Both the position numbers and the translations under genes were made by a program. A stretch of 5,718 nt of DNA from Blastocatellia bacterium (lineage in GTDB: Bacteria; Acidobacteriota; Blastocatellia; Pyrinomonadales; Pyrinomonadaceae): NCBI GenBank assembly GCA_003175865.1, contig PSRF01000281.1, positions 1 through 5,718 of the forward strand. The letters run 5' to 3'. Below the pieces are notes generated by a model that was not told where the DNA came from, made no database searches, and saw only the letters and a list, made by a program, of their open reading frames with translations. Positions 1-5,718 of the stretch are shown here, piece by piece. Position 1 is the first letter of the stretch. Each line of letters begins with the position of its first letter.

Positions 1-614
1 CTTTTGTCCACGAGTTTGCCTTTGGCTTGTTCCGGACTCATGTAGGCTGCTGTACCAAGAATCACCCCAACTTGTGTGCCTTTGATTAGCGTGGGTGAGT
101 GTGACAGATCAATGCCTTCGGCTTCGGTTTCAAATATTTTTGCAAGACCAAAGTCCAATACCTTTACGCTACCTTCGGAAGTGACCTTCACGTTTGCAGG
201 TTTCAGATCTCGATGAATGATGCCGCGTTCGTGCGCAGCTTCCAGTGCCTCTGCAATCTGTTTGGCAATAACCAACGCTTCGTCGAGAGGAATTGGACCA
301 GAGGCAATTCGATCGTTGAGTGTTAGACCGTTGACGAATTCCATGATCAGCGCGATGGCACCGTTGGATTCTTCGAGACCATAGATCGCGGCAATGTTTG
401 GATGATTCAGCGAAGCGAGCACCTGCGCTTCGCGCTTGAAACGCTTGAGCCGTTCTTCGTCTCGCTCAAATGCGGCAGGTAGAACTTTGATGGCTACGTC
501 GCGATTTAATCTCTCGTCGCGTGCTTTATAGACCTCGCCCATTCCTCCTGCGCCGATCTTGGAGACAATGGTGTAATGAGCGAGTATCGAGTTGGGGGAA
601 AAGGTTGAACTCAC
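1..614 (-). CDS. Serine/threonine protein kinase, N-terminal part (C-terminus beyond left edge)
   Basis: Phosphorylates Ser/Thr of proteins using ATP; this is a Hanks-type (PknB/Pkn-like) kinase. My translation from 614 gives 204 complete codons plus two bases. Visible motifs in order are the glycine loop GAGGMGEVY (residues 21-29), the ATP lysine in VAIK (K43), the helix-C glutamate in KREAQ (E62), the catalytic loop HRDLKPAN (134-141, D136), DFG (154-156) and the activation-segment end GTAAYMSPEQ (187-196). All core catalytic residues are present and it is an RD kinase. The start is GTG at 614-612: the frame upstream meets a TGA at 671-669 with no ATG, GTG or TTG between, and the next internal Met (25) lies inside the glycine loop. 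No clear Shine-Dalgarno precedes it. The rest of the kinase domain, and probably a transmembrane helix and sensor region, lie off the left edge. It is a paralogue of the kinase at 3565-5718. Kinase identity is near certain; the signal and substrates are unknown. Confidence 0.96.
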   Translation of the reverse strand, partial: MSSTFSPNSILAHYTIVSKIGAGGMGEVYKARDERLNRDVAIKVLPAAFERDEERLKRFKREAQVLASLNHPNIAAIYGLEESNGAIALIMEFVNGLTLNDRIASGPIPLDEALVIAKQIAEALEAAHERGIIHRDLKPANVKVTSEGSVKVLDFGLAKIFETEAEGIDLSHSPTLIKGTQVGVILGTAAYMSPEQAKGKLVDK

Positions 615-644
615 TTTAATAGGGTATTTGGGCTTAGGTGTTGC

Positions 645-756
645 TGTCCGATAAGCTTTAGCTTGTCGTCATGTTTAGCTAATTCGACCTACGTGACATT
701 TTCGACTGATCGGTTCGTGCGCCTAAAGGTGACGACAAGCTAAAGCTTATCGGACA
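645..756. repeat. Long inverted repeat with quasi-palindromic arms (REP/MITE-like)
   Basis: The left arm 645-671 and the right arm 730-756 are exact reverse complements over 27 bp. Pairing resumes after a two-base interruption with TTTAG (674-678) against CTAAA (723-727), leaving a loop of about 44 nt. Each arm holds a 20-nt quasi-palindrome, CGATAAGCTTTAGCTTGTCG at 649-668 and its complement at 733-752, able to form its own 9-bp hairpin (one G-T pair) around a two-base centre. DNA could extrude a cruciform and RNA could form either one long stem or two small ones. The arrangement resembles REP/BIME elements or a transposase-less MITE. No flanking target duplication is clear. The arm nearest the kinase ends about 30 nt before its GTG, and the TGA that closes the kinase frame upstream lies in that arm. 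The repeat is read directly from the sequence; its class is inference. Confidence 0.9.
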
Positions 757-760
757 TCTG

Positions 761-777
761 GTTGTTCTCGGGACAAC
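761..777. promoter_or_regulatory. Small imperfect dyad, possible operator
   Basis: GTTGTTCTCGGGACAAC has five perfectly paired outer bases (GTTGT/ACAAC), followed inward by a G-T pair, a C-G pair and another T-G pair around a single central base. It sits four bases outside the right arm of the long inverted repeat and upstream of the downstream kinase. It could be a repressor site or part of the neighbouring repeat element, or chance. The centre is too tight for a good RNA hairpin, and no T-run follows directly on either strand, so a terminator is unlikely. Confidence 0.2.
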
Positions 778-894
778 ACTTTACGAAACTTTTACAGATT
801 TTTTGAGAGCCGGCGTAAAGGACCTAATCGTGCCTCTTACACTAAAGATGCGCTTACAGAAGGGTGCTGAATGTACCAACCGGACTTGGGCGAG

Positions 895-924
895 ATTGTA
901 AGAAAAAATTGGAACGCAGGGCAA
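895..924 (-). promoter_or_regulatory. Candidate sigma-70-type promoter for the downstream kinase
   Basis: On the minus strand TTGCCC (924-919, four of six matches to TTGACA) is followed after 18 bases by TACAAT (900-895, five of six matches to TATAAT), within an AT-rich stretch. Transcription from here would start near 888 and give the kinase at 614 a leader of about 270 nt that includes the whole inverted repeat. It lies about 45 bp after the stop of the hydrolase-vWA gene. Matches of this quality occur by chance in AT-rich DNA, and promoter consensus in this presumed phylum is not well established, so this is only a candidate. Confidence 0.3.
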
Positions 925-966
925 TAAAATTTCAATTCTTTGGTGATTTACTACTTTCGCGCTTAG

Positions 967-3519
967 CTATCTGGCCGATCGGACTACAGTGATAGCTGTG
1001 ACCGTTCGACTGAAGCGACCAATGCGATCGTCAAGGCCATCAAGCGTGACTACAGCCGTATAAATGCCAGGTATGCGTGGCTGTATTCTCGCGCGGAATT
1101 CACCCTTGTCATTTGCCCTCACTATCAACTGTTCCGATCTTGTCTTTAATTGGTTCCACCTTTTCGCATTTTGACTAAGTGCCAATTGCTTCTGCTCTTT
1201 GATCGACAAGTTGGACTCAAAGCTACGCAGTTCTTCACGCTTAATATCGTTAAGAACACGATCCAACGAAATCCCGGGATGCGAAAGCGTAACGGTCACA
1301 CGTGCATTACGAGAAACAGACTTGACACCTGACGCCAAACGGACGACTAACTCGAGCGGGTTGCCCACTCGAGGTCGCTGTTGGTCAAAGAAGGCGTCAT
1401 ATCTAACAGTCTCGCTGTCAACGATCGCTGCTGCTTCATATTCAGTCGAAGCTTTGCCTTTGATGTTCACTCGCCAGGTACCACGTGAGTTGATTTGGGT
1501 TCTCGCGCCAAAATCGATGACGAAAATTTTATAAAATGCGCCGTTAATGAAACGTCCAGCAGAAGTAACGTCAACTCCATTGCGATCGACGGAAAAATCA
1601 ACTGTGTTCCCGTGCCTGCAGCTCACTTTTAGCACGAGTTTCTTCGCGCCGTTTTCAATGGAGAAGGACTCATTACTGCCCCTGGGTGTTAGCGTGCCGT
1701 GACGATAAGCGACAAGTTGCGGGCTGAAGCCTTTTAGAGCGTTGATTAGTTCCTCCACAAAAAAGCGGCGCAGGTCGAATGCCGGGTCAGCAGTGGGCCA
1801 GGTACGGCCGCCGGTCGCGCTCGCAATCTCCTGGAGAAGTCCAACAAAATCTTCACCCACTCCAATTCCGATCGTATCGATCGAGATACCTCCTGATGTG
1901 TCAAGCACAAGCGCTGGCGACCCGGGTACATTCGAGTTTGGTCGGCCAGCTTCGTCTGAAATGACCAGTTGGTTTCCCTGGTGTCCAACCATCGGATTCA
2001 CATTCTGCATACCATCGGTAAAGAGAACTACGCGGCGAATCGGCGTGTCGCTTAGTCCATTCAACGTTTGAATAGCACGCTTTATTCCGCCACCCATGGC
2101 TGTGTTGTTGCTCGGCGTCTGGCTGCTAACACTCGTTATGACGTCATCACCAGCATTTAGGAGAAGGGGAGTGCTATCACCTCCGACATTAAATGTGTCG
2201 TCGATATTGGTCCGAAAATAATTGACGCCAATCCGGTCGCTGGGCACGCTTACGGCGGACCAGAGTTGCACAAACAGTTCGACCGCATCCTTCAAAAGGA
2301 CAGCACGCGTCGCACAAGACGGGCACGCCGGCACCGACATGCTTCCAGAGAAATCAAGCGAGAGCACTGCAGTTGCTCTCGCTGGCGGTGGCACTATTGG
2401 CGCGTCGGTCGCGTTGGCAGCAAGCGAACAGTTTTCAGTCGCAGGAGATCGGTGATGTACTGCAGCAAAGAGTGCTTTGCAGATCACGAGTGGCGTGTGC
2501 GGAGTATTGCCATGCACCTCCGTCTCTCCGGCTCCAGCAATCGCAACTGGAATGTTGAGAGCATTAGCACTCTGGTTCGCCGCCATCGGCCGACTCAAAC
2601 ACGTGTTGGGATTCGGCGGATTCATACCGCCGACGAAGTCCGGATTTGAAGCGTCAGCAAAGATCGTCACATAAAGAATCCCTTGAGTCGGAGGCGTGGC
2701 AACGCCGGAATTATTTGTCGCAGGTCTGCTGCCTGGTGCCTCGTCCGGCGTGTTGAGGTTAGTGATGAAATCAAGTCCACCGGACGGAAAGGAACCGCAA
2801 GAGGCCGGACTTGGTGTACCGAACTGTCCAAACTGCCGACACGTCAGTGCGGATCGACCGTTCATCATCTGTTGAGCCGCGCAAGTTGTGCCAAACGCAG
2901 TTGCGATGCCGTGATTGGGCGGCGCGAGCGCGATGAACTCAGATATGGGATTGAATCCTGGGCGAGGAGGTGGCATTCCCGTGAGGTTTGTTTGCAGACT
3001 TTTCAAATACAAACGACTGCTGAGAGTTCCTTTGCTGTACGCAATTATGACCACCTTCACATTGGTAGTTTGTCCACTGACATATGGATAAGCGTAATTG
3101 GGATCGTGACGGTGCAGAATTAGATCTATTGCATCGCTGATGTCCGTGGCATCTTCGCTGATCGACCGCGATTGATCTTGAAAGCGAATGTAGTAGTCCT
3201 CTATGTCGAGACCGGCGTTGCCTGACAGTTCCAGCGTCGGCTTGAAGGAGACGCGTGTCGCGTCTTGCCAGTTTTTCTGGTAATTGAAATCAGTATCCTG
3301 ATCACTGTTGAAGTTATGACCGTGGACAAAGAGGACCGGCAAACGCCTTGTGGGTGCGGGTGTAGTCGGCAATAACTGACTATCGTCGCGGAGGTGCACG
3401 CAAGCTCTTACGAGAGTGAGATCGCAGGGTGTTGATACCTGTGCGGATCCAACCAATGCATATGCTGTTAACACGAGGAAGAAAATAGGCAGTGACGTTA
3501 AGAGGACTCGTGCTCGCAT
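967..3519 (-). CDS. Exported alpha/beta-hydrolase (lipase-like) fused to a vWA domain
   Basis: Predicted exported protein of 850 residues from the ATG at 3519. It opens with a signal peptide (RAR, then a hydrophobic core to about residue 24; likely cleavage after GSA near 26). Residues about 55-360 look like an alpha/beta-hydrolase related to bacterial lipases: an oxyanion-type VHGHN (65-69), a nucleophile elbow AYSKG with S162 (Ala replaces the first Gly, as in Bacillus LipA-type lipases), APPNHG (199-204), a candidate acid D289 or D294 and a candidate His in NTPHTPL (H341). Residues about 380-594 form a von Willebrand A domain with a full MIDAS: DFSGS (D389, S391, S393), T473 and FTDG (D502). 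Residues about 595-850 are beta-rich with a charged, probably helical insert near 750-795; I do not recognise that region. The frame also opens at a GTG at 3537, six codons earlier; ATG gives the cleaner signal peptide, and neither has a clear Shine-Dalgarno. It begins 45 nt after the kinase stop at 3565, suggesting one operon. The substrate is unknown; esterase or lipase activity is inferred from motifs only. Confidence 0.9.
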   Translation of the reverse strand: MRARVLLTSLPIFFLVLTAYALVGSAQVSTPCDLTLVRACVHLRDDSQLLPTTPAPTRRLPVLFVHGHNFNSDQDTDFNYQKNWQDATRVSFKPTLELSGNAGLDIEDYYIRFQDQSRSISEDATDISDAIDLILHRHDPNYAYPYVSGQTTNVKVVIIAYSKGTLSSRLYLKSLQTNLTGMPPPRPGFNPISEFIALAPPNHGIATAFGTTCAAQQMMNGRSALTCRQFGQFGTPSPASCGSFPSGGLDFITNLNTPDEAPGSRPATNNSGVATPPTQGILYVTIFADASNPDFVGGMNPPNPNTCLSRPMAANQSANALNIPVAIAGAGETEVHGNTPHTPLVICKALFAAVHHRSPATENCSLAANATDAPIVPPPARATAVLSLDFSGSMSVPACPSCATRAVLLKDAVELFVQLWSAVSVPSDRIGVNYFRTNIDDTFNVGGDSTPLLLNAGDDVITSVSSQTPSNNTAMGGGIKRAIQTLNGLSDTPIRRVVLFTDGMQNVNPMVGHQGNQLVISDEAGRPNSNVPGSPALVLDTSGGISIDTIGIGVGEDFVGLLQEIASATGGRTWPTADPAFDLRRFFVEELINALKGFSPQLVAYRHGTLTPRGSNESFSIENGAKKLVLKVSCRHGNTVDFSVDRNGVDVTSAGRFINGAFYKIFVIDFGARTQINSRGTWRVNIKGKASTEYEAAAIVDSETVRYDAFFDQQRPRVGNPLELVVRLASGVKSVSRNARVTVTLSHPGISLDRVLNDIKREELRSFESNLSIKEQKQLALSQNAKRWNQLKTRSEQLIVRANDKGEFRARIQPRIPGIYTAVVTLDGLDDRIGRFSRTVTAITVVRSAR

Positions 3520-3564
3520 TGTAGGCACAAGGTACACCAGCTGTGGCCGATTTAAGTATCAACT

Positions 3565-5718
3565 TTACTTGATGTCCGCCACCCAAATGTTTCCGGTGGT
3601 TTCAGCATACTCATAAGCGATCTGATTCCCTAAGGGTGACCAGTTGGGATAACGAACGAATGAATTTAATCGCGTGTAGTTGGTAATTCTCTTTTGCTCC
3701 CTGGTTGAGCGCGATACCCAGCAGATGTTCCAGACTCCTTCGCGGAAACCAGCAAACACTAGCTTGTCTCCATCTGGTGAAAAACTTGAGAGCCAGCTTT
3801 GACCTTTATCGAAGGTCAACTGCGTCACTGGTCCACCATCGCTCGGCATGATTCCGATGTTTGTATCTCCACCACGCTTTATTTGTACGCCAATCATCTT
3901 TCCATCCGGCGACCAACATGCAAAGCCTTCCATCTCATTATCAAACGTTAATTGCTTTGGATTCCCACCTTCGATCGAAACTTTCCAAACATTAGTGGTA
4001 CCGCTTCTCTTGGAATTAAAAAGAACTTGCTTTCCGTCCGGAGACAAACGCGCGTAATTGATATCTTCTCCGAAGTCCAAGGTTGACGTGCTATCTTGAC
4101 CAGTCATGAGGTTCGCGATCCAGAGTTTCTTCGAGTCGCGAGACGTCAAGAACGCCAATCGATCGGCCCCCGGAAACCAACCCGGCATTCCGCCGCCTTC
4201 AGTCGTAATCTGGGTAACTCTCTGGCCATCATGATCCATTAGCCAAACATCCCCTTCACTGCTTCCGGGATTTGCCTTTTGCGTATTGAAGGCTATTCGC
4301 TTTCCATCAGGTGAGAAGACAGGGAGGGAATTGCGGAATGTTGTGTCATGAGTAAGAGCGATCGGGTTTCCCGTTGCAATGCTGGTTGCCGGTGAAATTG
4401 GTACGTACCAAATATTGCTGTTTGTTAATAATGCTGAGTAAACAATCTTCTTGCCGTCGGCGGATATCGCGAAACCTCTAATCCGTTCTGATGAGCTGCT
4501 ACTTAGTTGAGTTGGTTCACCGATGGGCGCGCCGGTGTCTTCGGAGATTTGCGTTTTCCAGATTCCAGATAGTGTCGTGTAGTAGAGACTCTTTCCGTCT
4601 GGACCATAGGCTGGATCGAATCCGTACTTGATAGCTTGTTTCGGCTCACGACCATCGCGTTCGATGATCCAGATCGAGGTTGCGCCATAGTCCGAAACGC
4701 AAATAGCAAGGTGCTTTCCATCTCGAGACCAGGCAGGTGCCCCGTGTCCACCGGCGGGATGGCCCAATTGTGTAATTTGCTTCGGCGGTGCGGTCCCGTT
4801 TTTGGCAACTATCCAAATCAGCGAAGGTGGTTGTGAAGGAGATGCTTGTGCGCCCAGGTCTGTTATCGGATCCGACTGAAATGCGAGTTCCGATCCGTCA
4901 GGCGACCAGGCCGGGTGCGCGCCGAATTGTGAAACTTGTTTAGCTTTGCCACCCGATGATGGAACAATCCATATGCCTCCTTGATTTTTCGAGTAGTAGG
5001 CCAGCCATTGACCATCCGGCGACCAAACAGGCTGAAAGTTTGATTGGCCATCGTTTGTGATTTGAATTTCACGACCACCCGGAGTCAGTGGTTTCACATA
5101 GATTTCAAAGTTGCCGTTATGATCAGAACTGTAGGCAATTGCGTTCGCATCTGGTGAAAGCGAAGGATGAATGTCTAACCCAGGCCAGCTAGTGAGTTGA
5201 ACGATTCCTTGCAATCTTGGGTTGTCGATTACCTGCTGAGTTCTATTTGAGACTCTCCAGACTACAAAAACGCTTGCCGCAAGCAACAACAGAACAAGAG
5301 CACCAAATATAAACTTTCCTTTTGCGAGAAAGGCCTTTGAGTGGGTGACAGTTTTGACATCGGTTCCAGAACCAATCTCGATCGAATTAGGCCGTGAAAC
5401 TGCGCGCAAATTTTTTTGCTGGTCTTGTAGATCGATTAGCACATCTTTCGCTGACTGGTATCGTTGATCCTTCTCTTTGCGCAGCATCTTCGAGACAATG
5501 CGTTGCAACTCCGGCGGGACTTCTAAAGGAGAACGCTCTAAAGGCGGCGGCTCTTTAGTGAGAATAGCGGCAAGAGTATCGGTGTTTGATTTATCCTCAA
5601 ACGGAGTACGCCCGACAATCATCTGATAGAGCACGACACCCAGGCTCCAGATATCACTTCGCGAATCAACTTCTTGACCACGAGCTTGTTCTGGAGACAT
5701 GTAAGGAACTGTCCCTAC
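3565..5718 (-). CDS. Transmembrane Ser/Thr kinase with TolB-like (PD40) beta-propeller, N-terminus beyond right edge
   Basis: Receptor-like kinase: a cytoplasmic Ser/Thr kinase joined through one membrane helix to a large propeller that probably senses something outside the membrane. The window shows 717 residues up to a TAA at 3567-3565. In visible numbering, residues 1-100 are the kinase C-lobe: the activation-segment end GTVPYMSPEQ, the helix-F aspartate in SDIWSLG (D22) and the conserved arginine in DQRYQSA (R86). A Lys-rich linker precedes a hydrophobic helix at 136-154 (about 5257-5313), consistent with the kinase inside and the propeller outside. From about 170 onward, twelve PD40-type units of the WSPDGxxLAF pattern recur about every 45 residues, with anchors near 188, 232, 271, 330, 371, 419, 468, 515, 558, 602, 646 and 693; the units near 371, 419, 515 and 693 are degenerate. 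Aligning with the other kinase suggests about 185 residues are missing, giving roughly 900 in all. The glycine loop, HRD and DFG are off the window, so activity cannot be judged here. The ligand is unknown. Confidence 0.96.
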   Translation of the reverse strand, partial: VGTVPYMSPEQARGQEVDSRSDIWSLGVVLYQMIVGRTPFEDKSNTDTLAAILTKEPPPLERSPLEVPPELQRIVSKMLRKEKDQRYQSAKDVLIDLQDQQKNLRAVSRPNSIEIGSGTDVKTVTHSKAFLAKGKFIFGALVLLLLAASVFVVWRVSNRTQQVIDNPRLQGIVQLTSWPGLDIHPSLSPDANAIAYSSDHNGNFEIYVKPLTPGGREIQITNDGQSNFQPVWSPDGQWLAYYSKNQGGIWIVPSSGGKAKQVSQFGAHPAWSPDGSELAFQSDPITDLGAQASPSQPPSLIWIVAKNGTAPPKQITQLGHPAGGHGAPAWSRDGKHLAICVSDYGATSIWIIERDGREPKQAIKYGFDPAYGPDGKSLYYTTLSGIWKTQISEDTGAPIGEPTQLSSSSSERIRGFAISADGKKIVYSALLTNSNIWYVPISPATSIATGNPIALTHDTTFRNSLPVFSPDGKRIAFNTQKANPGSSEGDVWLMDHDGQRVTQITTEGGGMPGWFPGADRLAFLTSRDSKKLWIANLMTGQDSTSTLDFGEDINYARLSPDGKQVLFNSKRSGTTNVWKVSIEGGNPKQLTFDNEMEGFACWSPDGKMIGVQIKRGGDTNIGIMPSDGGPVTQLTFDKGQSWLSSFSPDGDKLVFAGFREGVWNICWVSRSTREQKRITNYTRLNSFVRYPNWSPLGNQIAYEYAETTGNIWVADIK

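Larger units (their letters stand above)
615..966. other. 352-bp intergenic region with nested inverted repeat and possible promoter
   Basis: No credible protein gene is visible here on either strand; the open frames are very short (for example a 17-codon plus-strand frame from the ATG at 848) and lack a ribosome site. It separates the stop of the hydrolase-vWA gene (TAG at 969-967) from the GTG of the downstream kinase. It holds the 27-bp inverted repeat (645-756), a smaller imperfect dyad (761-777) and a sigma-70-like promoter candidate (895-924), all described separately. I see no strong GC stem followed by a T-run just after the stop at 967, so the end of the upstream transcript is not explained by an obvious intrinsic terminator. 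Confidence 0.7.

Noticed and set aside
637..765. Target-site duplication flanking the inverted repeat
   Set aside because: GTTG occurs on both sides but at different distances from the arms, so it is not adjacent as a true duplication would be.
761..800. Dyad followed by an A/T-rich stretch as an intrinsic terminator
   Set aside because: The stem has only five clean pairs and a one-base centre, the T-run on the plus strand (799-804) is over 20 bases away, and no plus-strand gene ends here.
1199..1534. Plus-strand open frame of 111 codons
   Set aside because: It is antisense to the C-terminal region of the hydrolase-vWA gene, is low in complexity and has no domain signature.
2683..3123. Plus-strand open frame of 146 codons
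   Set aside because: It lies wholly antisense to the well-supported hydrolase domain, shows no recognisable motif and has a composition expected of a shadow frame.
3420..3519. Lipoprotein signal in the hydrolase-vWA protein
   Set aside because: The first cysteine after the hydrophobic core is preceded by VSTP, which does not fit a lipobox; a type I cleavage after GSA fits better.
4503..4808. Minus-strand open frame of 101 codons in another register
   Set aside because: It is contained within the propeller coding region, where the PD40 pattern clearly fixes the true frame.
967..5718. Frameshift or pseudogene in the long genes
   Set aside because: Both frames stay open through all recognised domains, motifs remain in one register and the ends are clean stops.

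Overview
The window is 5,718 bp of bacterial DNA with about 50% GC by eye. Every convincing gene reads on the minus strand, so transcription runs from right to left. The flanking genes are two Ser/Thr protein kinases of the PknB/Pkn type. One is a membrane-anchored kinase with a large C-terminal TolB-like (PD40) beta-propeller. Large families of this architecture, often with propellers, are characteristic of Acidobacteriota such as Blastocatellia. That assignment rests on architecture and general feel, not on a search.

Layout in transcription order. (1) 5718 to 3565 is a receptor-like kinase cut by the right edge in its activation segment. The window shows the C-lobe, one transmembrane helix and about twelve PD40 repeats. 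(2) 3519 to 967 is an exported protein of about 850 residues. It joins an N-terminal alpha/beta-hydrolase (lipase-like, nucleophile motif AYSKG) to a von Willebrand factor A domain with a complete MIDAS and a beta-rich C-terminal region. It starts only about 45 nt after the kinase stop, so the two are probably co-transcribed. (3) 966 to 615 is a 352-bp intergenic gap. It holds a perfect 27-bp inverted repeat whose arms are themselves quasi-palindromes, a smaller dyad and a possible promoter. (4) 614 to 1 is the N-terminal 204 residues of a second Ser/Thr kinase, which starts at GTG and runs off the left edge in its activation segment.

Working hypothesis: kinase 1 is a transmembrane sensor with an extracytoplasmic propeller. 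The exported hydrolase-vWA protein made with it may act in the same compartment on an ester or lipid substrate, or as a metal-dependent adhesion or binding protein. The second kinase appears to be a separate transcription unit with a structured leader. The most unusual items are the hydrolase-vWA fusion and the nested inverted repeat. I found no RNA gene, CRISPR array, transposase or broken gene.
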